NCBI GenBank assembly: GCA_003313425.1
Contig: NHZP01000005.1
Coordinates: 1,612,001-1,676,000 of the forward strand
DNA from: Pseudopyrenochaeta lycopersici
Lineage: Eukaryota > Ascomycota > Dothideomycetes > Pleosporales > Pseudopyrenochaetaceae
DNA length: 64,000 bases
Reading direction: 5' to 3'
The notes beneath the pieces were generated by a model that saw only the letters and a program-made list of their open reading frames with translations, was not told the origin of the DNA and searched no databases. The position numbers and the translations under genes were made by a program. Below, in pieces: positions 36,668-47,888 of the stretch. Every line of letters begins with the position of its first letter. Position 1 is the first letter of the stretch.

Positions 36668-36946
36668 TAGTAATAATAATATTAGTAATAGTACTACTAG
36701 TTATACTAGAATGAAAGTTATCTTTAGTTATATATCTATAACAGTTTTGTTGAACGGTGTTACAGTGATTGCTTATTGGATCAACGGTGAAGCAGTTAGG
36801 CAGAGATGCTTTCCTTTAGCTAGTCAGGCAGTTTTCACTATGGCTAACCCGCCCCGCTGCAAAGCTTTCAGTCTTCTCAATCTAATTCTTAATCTACACA
36901 TTCATGCTACAAGTGGTCAGCATAACCTATTATGGATGATCGGGAC

Positions 36947-38529
36947 TCACTTAATATTGAGAGTCTTCGGCTCAAGGTAGTTGAGCAACCCCAGCCTGCC
37001 TCCCTCGCGACCAATACCTGACTCTTTCGCACCACCAAAAGGTGCATGTGGACTAAATACCTGGCTAGTATTGATGTTGACATTGCCAGCTTCAATCTGC
37101 TTAGCAAGCCTCAGTGCACGTGGCATCGACGATGTGAAGATGCACGACGAGAGACCAAAGGCTGTGTCATTCGCCAGCTTGATTGCATCTTCTTCTGTCT
37201 TGAATGTCCGGATCGTGAGGACGGGTCCGAAAATCTCCTCTCGATATATTCGCGCATCATCTTTGGGATTAAGGAAAATGGTAGGCTCAATATAGAAGCC
37301 GGTTTCACCCTTGCGGACACCTCCGGTGACGAGCTCTGCTTCATTCTTGCCAATGTCGAGGAAGCCCATGACACGCTCAAACTGCTTACCATCGACCAGC
37401 GGGCCCATGAAAGTATTCGCATCCGTGGGCAATCCAATAGCATGGCTGAGTTGCTCGAAGCGCGCCTTGAGCTGCTTCACAAACTCATCAGCGATGTCCT
37501 CGTGGACAAAGGTACGGGATGCGGCGATGCAGGCCTGCCCACTATTAAAGAGGAAGTTCTGAGAATGGTGTTGTAGCGCGTTCTCTATATTAGCGTCGGG
37601 GAATATAAGAGATGGCGACTTGCCACCGAGTTCGAGAGTGACGCGCTTCAGGTTGCTATATGTGTGTGAATTGCTGCTCCCGCGCTTCAGGTGGTCGGGG
37701 TCACTTACCTCTTAGCCGCCAACTCTTGGACCTTCTTACCCGCAAAGACGGAGCCAGTGAAGCTAATTTTGTTTATGTCCATGTGACTAGCCAATGCAGC
37801 TCCGACTTTGCCGTCACCAGTCACAATGTTGATTACACCAGGAGGAAATCCAGCCTCTTTGATCAGCTCACCAATTTGCAGCAGACCTATTGGAGACTTC
37901 TCAGATCCTTTGTAGATAAAGGTGCATCCAGCAGCTACTGCAGCAGCAGCCTTGAAACCAAAAAAGATGCCTGAGCCATTCCAGGCACCGATGCCTGCGC
38001 ACACGCCAACGGGATCGTATTGAACGATGCGGTAGATACCGTCCTCCTCAGGCCATTGTTCACCGGGCAGTTTGTCGGTCCATCCAGCATAGTATCTAGG
38101 AAATCAGCTCTAATCTTAAGTAACCGTGAGCGTTGTTTCCATACCTAAATGTCTGACTGACAAGTTTATATACCATTATCGCAACGCTAATTGGCTGACC
38201 CATACACTTTGACTCCCAGGTTGCTAATGTCTCTGTGTTCTTGTCAATTAGATTGGCAAATTTATTCATGACATCGCTGCGCTGTTGTGCTGTCCATTTC
38301 GACCACGCGCCTTTGAAAGCAGCACGAGCAGCAGCTACGGCTTTATCGACATCGGCGCTACTAGCGACCTGAATACCGTCTGCAATAAGAGACTCATCAT
38401 GAGGAGAGTATATTGAAAGTTTCTCCTTGGATGTAGCGTCAATGTACTAGATAACGTAAGTGGAAGGTTATGATGGCTCTAAAGCGGTATATTCACCTCA
38501 TTATTAATGAATAGCTGTTTCTGAACCAT
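36947..38529 (-). CDS. aldehyde dehydrogenase (NAD(P)+), four exons
   Basis: Exons are 38529-38497, 38446-38145, 38095-37709 and 37655-36947, giving 476 residues, normal for the family. It should oxidise an aldehyde to an acid in the cytosol or mitochondrion. The junctions rebuild QLFINNE|YIDATS, SQTFR|YYAGW and ELAAKR|SNLKRV. The general-base Glu lies in TLELGGK (about residue 249) and the catalytic Cys in NSGQACIAASR (about 283). EEIFGPVL, the Asn in NINTSQ and PFGGAKESGIGREGG are also present. The substrate region around GIGAWNGSGIFFGF is somewhat divergent from common ALDH sequences, with KGSEKSP for the usual KPSEKSP. It stands alone about 280 bp from pogo copy 1, with no lesion. Confidence 0.92.
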
Positions 38530-38622
38530 AATTACTGATGTGATTTCAACATTGATATCTTTGCTAATACTAAGAATGTAGCTCCAAGTCGTGGACGGGT
38601 GAACAAATCAGAGTCGTTCCAC

Positions 38623-38630
38623 CTTTTATA
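38623..38630 (-). promoter_or_regulatory. TATA box of ALDH gene
   Basis: TATAAAAG on the minus strand, 94-101 bp upstream of the start codon at 38529. Confidence 0.55.
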
Positions 38631-38773
38631 CCTCTTCTACTTATCTTCGTCTTACATCTTACGTGTGCACGCTAGCTATTGGCGCAGTGTTAAGTCCGAA
38701 ATCCGTTTACTAGTCCGGGTTTTAGGAATGTTTACAAGTCACTAACTTACTAGTATAGTAGTAGTTAGTTATT

Positions 38774-39270
38774 CCGCAACTTAGGTCTCACCGCAACTGT
38801 TACATTATGATTAACCTTATAGTATAATATTAGTATCGTTAGTGTCATTGGCTAGGAGGACTAGGAAAGTATTCTAAGGACCGGCTAATTACCCATGCGG
38901 TGCGCCTTGAAGCTGAACTGCTAGCCTTATTGAGTAAGCTATGATCGGCGTAGGTGTGCGGCATGCCAAGATAATCGGCCTAAAAATCGCGGACGTTACG
39001 CGTCAACTACCAACTATAAACCTATTGATACTTCTTAGGGTATCAGGGAAACCGCGGAGATAAAGGGACCATCCGCGTTATATTACAGTATTCTCTAGTT
39101 ATGTAGTATACTAGCATACGCTTAACTTCAGGATATAGCACGGATATAAGCTACCGCCTTATTCCTAGCTAACGGATTGTGCAGGAATACAGGCCTTAGT
39201 TAACTCCGTCCTTTTAATAGTAACCTTGTAAACGCTAGAAGTAACAGAGTGTTACAAACCTAAGTTGCGG
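38774..39270. mobile_element. candidate MITE with 13-bp inverted ends
   Basis: CCGCAACTTAGGT at 38774-38786 is repeated inverted at 39258-39270, and the similarity continues imperfectly inward (both sides then have a GTTAC motif). The 497-bp interior has no coding signal. No clear target duplication was found, so the class is uncertain. Confidence 0.4.
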
Positions 39271-40154
39271 GCACAGCGCTTATAAGAGAAGGATGAGAGT
39301 TATGGGAACTTTGGAAGGCTGGCTTGGCCTTCGATCTATGCGCACGATGCAACCCCGTGTAAAGAGGCAATCGGGAACATGTAACAGACTATTTGCGTAG
39401 CTTCAGCAAGGGATCCGAATACAGGGTTCAGTCGTCGAGCGGACTGTCAAAGAGCTCAAACATGCATCACTCCAACAGGAGGCCTTGCACGATGGATGGC
39501 TACAGAAACAGATGCCGGGTGGGTTTGGATCCGCGTTTTGCATAGGGCGGAAGGACGCTGGTCAGGCTAAGCAGTTACTAAGCTGACTGCGTGTCTTCCA
39601 GCATGCTACAAGTCTTGGCGGAGTGGAGAGTTTTGGTTGGATGGCGAGCCATGAGTGATCAAGGATGTGATCTACGACTGATCTGAGTAAGCTGCGGCAT
39701 AGAAGAAATGGATGGTATGAAGGATGATTTTGCACAAGCGCTGGAGTCGCTACTCAAGGATTTCCCGCTGATCTAGAACCGAAGCAAACAAGCACGGGAG
39801 TGAAGTATCCAACACCAGTGCCTTCGTCCTGCCGTCTTTGTGCTCAAACATGTGGTACACCTGTGATTGTTACCTGAATAAGGCTGTTACATATTGAATG
39901 ACCCGTCGAGATACCTTCGATAAACCGAACACCACCTACAACCTAGCACGTCTGTAGTAAGACACCAGCTGTTGAGTGCCTGATCATCTGCGTAGTAGAG
40001 AACCTGGTCGAACCAACGGCAGCTATAGGGCTAATTCAGAGGATAAGTCGCATATATAAAAACCAGCATGAGGAATTAGCGTATGCGTGCGTGCCTACGT
40101 AGCTTACAATCGGCGTAGTGAGATCTAAACCCAAGTCCAAGTCCAAGTCCAAGA
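39271..40154. other. intergenic region
   Basis: No recognisable gene. A short AAGTCC hexamer array (four units, about 40,130-40,152) lies at its end, next to the tyrosinase remnant. Confidence 0.4.
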
Positions 40155-42040
40155 TCATTGATTAACATCCTCCATCCATACGAGCTTGTCGACAAAGCCT
40201 TGATACTTTCGCCACTCATCCTCTTTCACGATTCGGCCTGTATGCAATTCAGTGACGATCTTCTTAATGGTAGCACCTTCAGCTAGCTTGTCTCCCACGT
40301 GGGAAGCACTCAACACACGTGAGATTGCCTTCTTCTCACACCTTTGAGAATTGCGTAATCCTACTGACTCACCTCTTGCGATTCCCATAGTAAGCCTAGT
40401 AATACGCCCTATGTAGTGAGAATTTAAGACGGGTCGGGGACTAGATGTCGAATCTATCCACGAAAACGTCGATTTCAAAGGTATCTTTCATACACGCGAC
40501 GCCAGTTAAGACAACATATGGAGATATAGCAGTCCTAGCTTGGGTAGGATTAATCTTCGTTACACCGCCACACCGTGTCAATGACAGGCCGGAAAAGTCT
40601 TGAGCGAGCGACGTACCACCGGATGGGCGACTAGCTTTGCAGAGCGGATCATGGTGCACGGTCAAATAGTCCGGGGTTGCTAGCGCGGGCTTTTGCCATG
40701 TCGTCTATCGTGAGGTATTTCTATGCTTGCGGGTCATCGTATGCCAGATGAGTGCCGCCGTCCACAAAACGACGGAGAGGAAAGTTTGGAGAGAGCACTC
40801 GTCCGCGGTCTTGTTGAGGATACAGCTCTGCGATACGATCAATGTTGCAGTGGTAACTCAGGAAGATAGGGTCTAACGCAGTGTAAGAGTTGTCACCTTG
40901 ATGCGTCAGCGTAGCCACCCAAGACCCAAAACTTTAGATGTTTGCACTCACCATATTGTGGCCAATTCACCCATGGTAGTTGTAGTATACTTGTTCGAAC
41001 ACACCGTCAAAATACTGACGTGCGGACGCCAGATACAGCCCGTCCGGCTGATTGTCCGAAAATTCTGGCACATTTGTCCACGGATATCCATGGCCTCGGA
41101 CAAGGAGAAGTCCTTTCGTGAGAATGCTTCTGCAACCTACCGGTGATACAAATCAAACAGATGAACTTTTGTAAACCAGTTCGCATTCGTACGACCTTCA
41201 TCGAGTTCGGGAATGCGTGAAACGTAGGGACCCGTCTCGGCTTTCTTCTGTCCGTTGAGCGACAGTGCGTATCGGAGCGGATTTTTGCGCACCCGGCCAC
41301 TGGAGTGTACATAAGTTTCTTCCAGGAAGACGGTTGGCAGGCCGGCAGAGCGCGATGTTGGATCACTGGAGTCAGCGGCGAAGCCGTTCCAATATGGTAT
41401 CGGAAAATCGATCAGCTCTTCAAAATAGCGAAGACCTGCCCTGCGCCAGAAAACGAATGCTCCCTGACAGCGCAAGCATTATTCCACATCTAGTTTGAAG
41501 CGGTGTTAGCTCTGTCGAAAATGCCTTTTTCGTGGGTAGACTGACGCAGAAGACCCAATTCCTGCCAGTATGAGTCGAGGCGTCCAACGCCAAGTACGTC
41601 ATCCAACTTTTCCCAGTAGAGCTGCAGTTCGTCCGGTGTGAGACAGCGAATGTCCTTTTGTACCCTTGTCTGCCCTTCTAGCTTATGATGGTTTGGAGCA
41701 GGAATCATCCCTCGATATAGCAGCGGCTCTGCAGATGTCTTTCGAAATCCACGGTTCGCCCAGTTTCAAAGAATTTCCAACGCTTCTGGTGGCCAGAAAT
41801 ATGAGTCATCCTTGGTGATTGGTATAGATCTTGAGTGCAGGTGTTGATATATCGTCAAAATGTTTTTCTCTACCGACTCTCTCTGCAAGGTCGATCTTAA
41901 GGTGGGCGGGCGCCGACGGGCTGTATTCTCGCATAATCGATATCCAATGAGACCCGATTTGTTCGGGGTTAGACGTCCAGTACGGTCGACTGAACAATGC
42001 AGCGACATCGTCATCCCATGTAGGCTCTGGCTAAACTGCG
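40155..42040 (-). pseudogene. tyrosinase-type dicopper protein, heavily broken
   Basis: Pieces in shifting minus-strand frames follow the order of a fungal tyrosinase. First is an N-terminal region with HWISIMREYSPSAPAHLKID and then SRSIPITKDDSYFWPPEAL. Next come RCLTPDELQLYWEKLDDVLG and the CuA region AFVFWRRAGLRYFEELIDFP, followed by IPYWNGFAADSSDPTS and FLEETYVHSSGRVRKNPLRY. The CuB region YYNYHG*IGHNMV leads into DPIFLSYHCNIDRIAELY. The tail has YVVLTGVACMKDTFEIDVFV and SRVLSASHVGDKLAEG. Frameshifts separate several blocks and a TGA replaces a likely Trp at HG*IG. Both CuA His positions that can be read are Arg (RCQGAF and FWRRAG). Functional members oxidise phenols in pigment or secondary metabolism; this copy is dead. 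Confidence 0.82.
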
Positions 42041-43088
42041 CTTCATTTCACCTTTTCTGTAGTCCATGTTTCCACAACAACACGGTAGTTCGGCCAAGGT
42101 AGAGAACGCAGCAAAGCTCAACTTGCTATTTTGCTAAGTAATAGCCTCAGATGAGATTCACAAATTATATACTCGCACAATGTGCCCTTTAAGCGTACAT
42201 CCAATAGTAAGGCACAGAGAGATCGAGTCTACGACTAGGCATTGTGGTTGGAGGATAGGCACCCATGGCAAGACATTTTTTATGGGTCCACGCCCTGTTG
42301 CAGAATACGACCATAACTCAACGCATTCTTCGGTGGCAATCTGGCACTCGACGCCTACAAGCAGCACAATTGTCACCCAGCGCATGTTCCGGAAGTGACT
42401 ATTCAACATTATCGCAATCCATACTACTGGGCTCCTAACCGATTAGCCGCACAGTTTGGTGAGTGCAAAACCCGAAGTTGAGAGCGAGTTATCCAATTTA
42501 CTTCCAACTTACTGAGAAAGATAACGTGCACTATTGCACTGGCTATGTTCATGGGAAACCATCGGAGACGTCGTCGAACATTACCATCGGAGGTATTGTC
42601 TAAGTGCTTTTTGACAAAGATCGGGCGGGCTCTGGGGCCACATCACAAGCTCTGAAGAGAGATTTCCATGTGATGTGGAGCATAACGAGCTCATGTCGCC
42701 ATTTGATGCACTTGGATGAGACATGACGTCGACTGCGAAAGCCTTAACTTTTGCTCGTGGTGTCGGCTGCAAGGACTTATCTAACATAGATGCCATAAAC
42801 TGTTCTCACCATATTAGCACCGGAGTTGATCGAAAAAGATAGGCTGCCTTGTCATCCAATTTTTCCCCAAGGGTATGAACCACATTGTAATTTGTATGGC
42901 GACGACACTGGGCACATTGTACAATGCACAACATATGTTGACGGGCAGTGAAGTGCCAAAGCTATCGGGGGCGTTTCTGCACTCTGCAGGGAATTCAATA
43001 AATAGCACATGTTCGCAGTTCTTCTACGCGGATCGTTGAGAATATTCAACAGCAGTATTGGGATGCTTGAACAAGCACTAATATCTCC
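42041..43088. other. spacer with one short open plus-strand stretch
   Basis: Most of this kilobase has no coding signal. On the plus strand, about 42,815-43,039 is open through CLVIQFFPKGMNHIVICMAT and ends GAFLHSAGNSINSTCSQ, which reads like the tail of a protein. I do not recognise it. Confidence 0.3.
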
Positions 43089-43990
43089 TTACAGATCTGG
43101 CCTTGCTTCTTCACCCGCCCAAGCCCTCCGTATTAATTCCCGACCTTTCTCCTGCACAATCTGCCTTGGGTTCGCGTACGGGTTCTGCAATGCGATTCCC
43201 GCCGCCTTATCAATATCCTCCTCCTTCATACCAAAGTCCTTCAAAGCCTTGCTCACACCAGGTCCATCAATAAGCTTGTTCAGTCCGTTAATGCAATCTC
43301 CATCCGCACCAGGCAGTACATCGACCATGTCCTTGCTGGCGTTCGGAATAGCGGGCGCATTGTATGCCACGGTGTGAGGTAGCAGGATAGTGTGCGTCTC
43401 TGCATGCGGAAGGTTGAATGATCCGCCAACCACATGACAGACCTTGTGGTGTAGAGACATGGTTGTGCTACCCAGGCACTGGCCGCACAACCATGCGCCG
43501 TAGAGCGCTGTGCTTCGTGCAGATAGATTGGCTCCATCAGCAACAATGATAGGTAAAGATTCTGCTAGCGCACGGATGCCTTCTTTGGCCAGCAGGCGAA
43601 TAATCGGATTAGTGTCTGGTGCGTACAGCGCTTCTACTGCATGCGCGATAGCATTGACGCTGCTGGTAGCGCTCAACATCGTATATGACTGTCACAGTGA
43701 GAATTTTCGGATCGCTTCGCGTGGTCTTTACGCCGTCGACTGTTTCCCCAAGGACGGGTGTCATTTCGCTGCCCGCGTACGTTGTTGGGATGCTGATGTG
43801 CGGAAGACCAGTGCGGATGCTGATAGCTTTGCCTAAGCCTGTGGTACTCCCTCCACCGACAGAAATGACGCAGTCGGCGTGCATGTCTTTGGCTTGCACG
43901 AGAGCTTGGTTTGTGATAGCGATGGACGTGTGAATTGTGGCGTTTGAGGAAATGCCGGCAGCGGGTCACTCGTAACCAAAGAATATCTAC
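43089..43990 (-). pseudogene. iron-containing alcohol dehydrogenase (maleylacetate reductase-like), truncated
   Basis: The NAD-binding part (DCVISVGGGSTTGLGKAI, then SIPTTYAGSEMTPVLGET) is open from about 43,965 to 43,680. After IYDV, a deletion that shifts frame removes the usual short segment before ATSSVNAIAHAVEALYAPDT. The metal-ligand region with HHKVCHVVGG and NLPHAETHTILLPH then runs to the stop at 43,089. The first ~70 residues of the family are missing, and unrelated sequence begins near 43,990. Maleylacetate reductases act late in aromatic-ring catabolism. Two independent lesions make this a pseudogene. Confidence 0.85.
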
Positions 43991-44288
43991 GAAAAGAGAG
44001 CAAAAGAAAGGGGGCCTTGTTTTCCCATCAGAATAAAGCATTCTCTCGCAAAGCCGATCGCTAAGTGCGCCTGTTGGAATGGAAAGCAACTGGGTGCTGC
44101 CTCAGGCACACACACGGACCTACCTACGAGCGACCCCACGCCTTCAATGGGCAAGCTCACGCTGGAATGGAAGCGAACAGGGGGACCCCCGGGTATACAA
44201 CGGCCGTTCCCGCTCCCCTCCACTCCCCCCACCCCCACCAAGCAAAGAACCAACTCCAACACTGATCCATCACATTATATCAATCAAC

Positions 44289-45833
44289 ATGCCGCTTCGT
44301 GAGAACGACCCAGATTTCGAGAGTGAGCTCTTCGAAAAGGTCAAGGCAGCGTTAAACGCAAAGTTCGGGGTTTCTAAATATGATCTCCCGCTGCCGTTCC
44401 TCCTCGTCGATGAATATGCGGAGAAGCCACTGCCGTGCCATGAACCTGCCGAGGAGACCATTGCCATCAGCGCCCACATGTCGGTGCGCATCCATGCCTT
44501 TTACGAGCAGATTGCCGCCGCCTATAACGGGATCGAGGATCCGCCAGCTAGCATCGGCATCAAGCTCGAAATCCAGCCGCAGAACTTTGACCCAGAGGAG
44601 CCGGTATGCCACCATCGCAGGTATCACTCGCGCCGTCTGCAGCTGCACGACCCCGAGACACTGCCAGATCTGCCCTTTGTGAGCAGCCTGGCCATCAGGT
44701 CAAGGTCGTACGGCTCCGACGCCGAAAACGCGACAGACATACGCCCTCTGTCTCCCCTCGTGCCGCTGCAGTGCCTCGTCCACCTGCCGGCTGTCCAAGA
44801 GTGGAATGCCCCCTGGTTGTGGGAGCGGCCCATGCCCGCCTCGATGCCGAGTAGGGTGATGCGCGAGCACTACACCTGGCCGTGGGAGGGTCCCCTGCGA
44901 GATGCCCGCCACGAGTTCGGCGCCGCCATCATGGACCAGGAGAAGCACCTCTGCGGGAAAAGGATCCCCGCCAGTCTGACCAGGGCCACACTGCACTTCT
45001 GGCCTTTCTTCTCCCGCCCCAGGCATGACCAGTCCGTGGCCCGGCCGAACCTGATCCATCCCACGGATAAAGACCCGGTGTCTGTCGGCCTGTGCAAGCT
45101 CGGTGCGCAGCTAAGCCTGTTTGACGTGCGTGCTGTGGTCACTTCAGACCTGTTCCCCAGTCCCGAGGCATCAACCGACCAGCAGTGGTCACAGATGCGG
45201 CGATTCCGGCTCGAGTTCCATTCCCTCCGTCCAGACGGGCGGTGGTACTTTGTCGGCCCCGGTGGCGAGGATCCGCACGACTCTGACCAAGGGGGGTACA
45301 AGATCTCAGACACAGAACACTACCCCCGCGAAACCGACACGGACGAGGACATGGACCTCGACGCCGAGTACGGCGACAACCCGGACGACGAGTACGACCA
45401 CGATCTAGACATGTTCCGCACCGAGCCCTGCAGGGAGCGGATCGAGCCTCTGCTTGCGGCGTTTGCGAAGGCTCTGACTCGCGACAATATGCCGAGCCTC
45501 GAGGACGCCGAGATTTTCACGCACCTGTGGTGGGACCCTTCAGACGACAGAGAAGTGGAGGAATATGGTCTGCCGATGAGAAAGGGCCACAGATGGGGTG
45601 TCAGGTTCATTGCTGGGCGTAGTAGTAAGAAGCAGAAGGACGGCGATGCTGCTGCTGCGGCACCAACACCACCGGTGGTGCAGTGGCAGGTTGGCGACTG
45701 GAGACCCAGCGAGGAGGTCATGAGTTTGTTCGAAAGCCTAGGACGGCAGGAGTGGCTCGATCTCGAGTGGGATAAGTATAGATTTACGGCGGGGCACGAC
45801 TTGCTGGGAAACAGCGAGTCTTCACCCATATAG
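44289..45833 (+). CDS. F-box-family-like protein of unknown function
   Basis: A single-exon, 514-residue frame starts MPLRENDPDFESELFEKVKA after a CAAC context. The coding region is far more GC-rich than its surroundings. Segments such as DLPFVSSLAIRSRSYGSD, RRFRLEFHSLRPDGRWYFVG, then ERIEPLLAAFAKAL and THLWWDPSDDREVEEYGL resemble the C-terminal part of a large Pezizomycotina family of F-box/LRR-like proteins. No N-terminal F-box is visible, so it may be an F-box-less paralogue or lack an upstream exon. An acidic stretch (DTDEDMDLDAEYGDNPDDEY) lies in the middle. An in-frame extension to 44,079 exists but is low-complexity and is rejected. Function is unknown; the frame is clean. Confidence 0.72.
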   Translation: MPLRENDPDFESELFEKVKAALNAKFGVSKYDLPLPFLLVDEYAEKPLPCHEPAEETIAISAHMSVRIHAFYEQIAAAYNGIEDPPASIGIKLEIQPQNFDPEEPVCHHRRYHSRRLQLHDPETLPDLPFVSSLAIRSRSYGSDAENATDIRPLSPLVPLQCLVHLPAVQEWNAPWLWERPMPASMPSRVMREHYTWPWEGPLRDARHEFGAAIMDQEKHLCGKRIPASLTRATLHFWPFFSRPRHDQSVARPNLIHPTDKDPVSVGLCKLGAQLSLFDVRAVVTSDLFPSPEASTDQQWSQMRRFRLEFHSLRPDGRWYFVGPGGEDPHDSDQGGYKISDTEHYPRETDTDEDMDLDAEYGDNPDDEYDHDLDMFRTEPCRERIEPLLAAFAKALTRDNMPSLEDAEIFTHLWWDPSDDREVEEYGLPMRKGHRWGVRFIAGRSSKKQKDGDAAAAAPTPPVVQWQVGDWRPSEEVMSLFESLGRQEWLDLEWDKYRFTAGHDLLGNSESSPI

Positions 45834-46270
45834 TCGGGCGGGCAACCAGAATCCTTTGGTGGGGATTTCGAGAACAAGTGGTCTGATACCTTTTTAGAAA
45901 TGGCTAGTCGAACACCCGATCGCAGCAGTGGGGAGGGCGGGAACGTATGCTCATCATCATCGAGGAAGCATCCCGAAGAATTCCGCATATGGTCATCTCA
46001 GCAGATGCTCAAGATGAACAGTATCAGTTGAGAGGTGGCAGCGAAAAGAATACAAGTCAAGTTTGCGCCACAAGTTTGTACCAAGACGGATTTGTCCTGG
46101 GATTCATGTAAGGTGGGCAAAAGTTGCGCTGTGCAGACAATTGCTTGTTATTCAACCACGCAGGCCCCTTCTTTAGGGACTCTAGATGGACAGACTAACA
46201 GTTTTATGCACAAGGGGCACAGCAGCCAAGTGCTTTTGCGTGTCATTGAAATTGATGACTCTTCATTCAC

Positions 46271-46331
46271 TCATTCATTCATTCATTCATTCATTCATTC
46301 ATTCATTCATTCATTCATTCATTCATTCATT
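46271..46331. repeat. (ATTC)n microsatellite
   Basis: About fifteen uninterrupted tetramer units. The stop codon of the SGNH hydrolase remnant on the minus strand falls inside this repeat (46319-46321). Confidence 0.95.
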
Positions 46332-46970
46332 TGATCGTCCTTGGTAGAATGACCTGCGAACATAGGCCGTAAACATCCCAACCACAAGCGATATCCTTGC
46401 TCGTTGAGATGAACATGATCTTCTAGAAGACTGTCCTTTTCCGCACTAATTTCCAATGCCTACACAAAAGAAAAGGGAGGAACCAATTCTTCTGTCCCGC
46501 GAGTGATATCTTCGTCTTGGACGACGACGTCGTTGAGAACGATGATGAGGACGATGATACGATGATATGGTCTCCAGCACAAGTGGCAAGATTTGCACGT
46601 TCGCGTCGGACAGCCCGCGCTTTGGGTGCAGGTCATTCGTCCCGGCGTGTATGAATCACAGCTTGATGTCATGTTGGAATGGCTGCAACATGTCCAAAAG
46701 CCCGGGCAACTGCCGCTCCTCGTCGCCATGCAGACTATCACAGGACATCTTCGTACTTGTCGCCACCGACACCGGCGTGGAATACACCTTCTAGTCTTTC
46801 TTTGTGCAACAGAGTAGACTCGAGGAGGTAGGCATCGCTGAGTATGGCGGCCGCTGGCCAGGGTCTCAAGCTTGCCCTCTTGCAGGTCGTCTGGATGCGC
46901 TCTATCATCGAGTCGCCTAGGAGCACGATCTGGGGTCCTCTTCCTTCAGTTCCTGCGGAGAAAGATTCGA
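46319..46970 (-). pseudogene. SGNH/GDSL-type hydrolase, multiple lesions
   Basis: All catalytic blocks are visible on the minus strand but in different frames. Block I is QIVLLGDSMIERIQ with the nucleophile Ser. The Gly block is FHAGVGGDKYEDVL, block III is IHAGTNDLHPKRG with the Asn, and the terminal DHVHLNEQGYRLW carries Asp and His. Lesions are a one-base shift after EDVL, a TGA before FIHAGTNDL (Trp expected), a shift after ETISSYHR and a TAG near 46,457. An upstream exon probably ended at an acceptor near 46,970 but could not be followed. Functional members are esterases or lipases. The protein tail runs into the ATTC repeat. Confidence 0.75.
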
Positions 46971-47888
46971 GAAGCTTTTGTACATGATCATTCTGACATG
47001 TCGTGAATGATTGTTCTTTGAACTTGAGTATTTCTGTAGCAGTATTTGTTGTGAATCGGGAGGTGGTGGTGGTGGTGAAGAAGCGTTGGCCGATGACCGA
47101 AACAAGCCTCCCTCGAGATCATGGCTTTGCCAATAGCGAGGCGGTATACAGAAATGGCCTCCTGGGGAGCCAGGCGGTCAATGCTACAGCTGCAGCAAGC
47201 ACAGTCCTTCCTCAATCACCACAGACGTCGCCCGGATTACCCGAACAACAGCCTCCACCACTGCCAACAAACTCATCAAATCAGAAAAGTCCAAAGTCAA
47301 GCTCTTTTCGAGACCAAAGAAGACAGTAGTGCAATGAATATCTAGAATTACGCACGCAGCCCCCAGACTAAGGTAACTAGGACAAAAAGTTCAATCAGCA
47401 CAGGCTAATCCATACGCTCTCCAACTGCTTCTGCTAGTGGAAGTCCAACAAGAAGAAAAGGAAAGAAACCGAAATGTGATGACGGGGTATATAAACACTG
47501 TCTGCAGAGGCAACAAGGAAAAATTCCCAGTGGATTGGGAATAGAGGACATTGCTAATAAAGGGATGTTATCTCCCTAGTCCGGGTTTAAGGAGTTTGTC
47601 GTTTGGGCATTTAGCAGAAAGAGGCTGGTGCATTAGTCACTTTTGATAGTACTAACTACCCTAGGAGCACTTTTGAGACCAGTCTTTCCACGCGCCATTA
47701 AAATTATTTACTTTACACTACTCTCTCTTCTTAGCCTGGAGAATGTCGATTCTAGAAAATACATCCTTAACGACAATATCCTTACATATGGTAGGGTATC
47801 CTTACCCCCCTACCTAAGCCTCCGCAAACCATAGATTCCCCACCTCCACGTAGCAATCAGATCATATAACAGATCCTAATAGTTATTT
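46971..47888. other. intergenic region
   Basis: Possible first exon of the SGNH hydrolase remnant at its left side, otherwise no gene or repeat recognised. Confidence 0.4.

Noticed and set aside
40125..40155. Hexamer array as a CRISPR-like repeat
   Set aside because: It is a simple uninterrupted tandem of AAGTCC without spacers, in a eukaryotic genome.
44079..44288. In-frame N-terminal extension of the F-box-like protein
   Set aside because: It is low-complexity Pro/Arg sequence unlike the rest; the ATG at 44289 has a better context and gives a normal start.
46035..46334. 99-codon plus-strand ORF ending in Ser-Phe-Ile-His repeats
   Set aside because: Its tail is the ATTC microsatellite and its head has no domain or intron logic.
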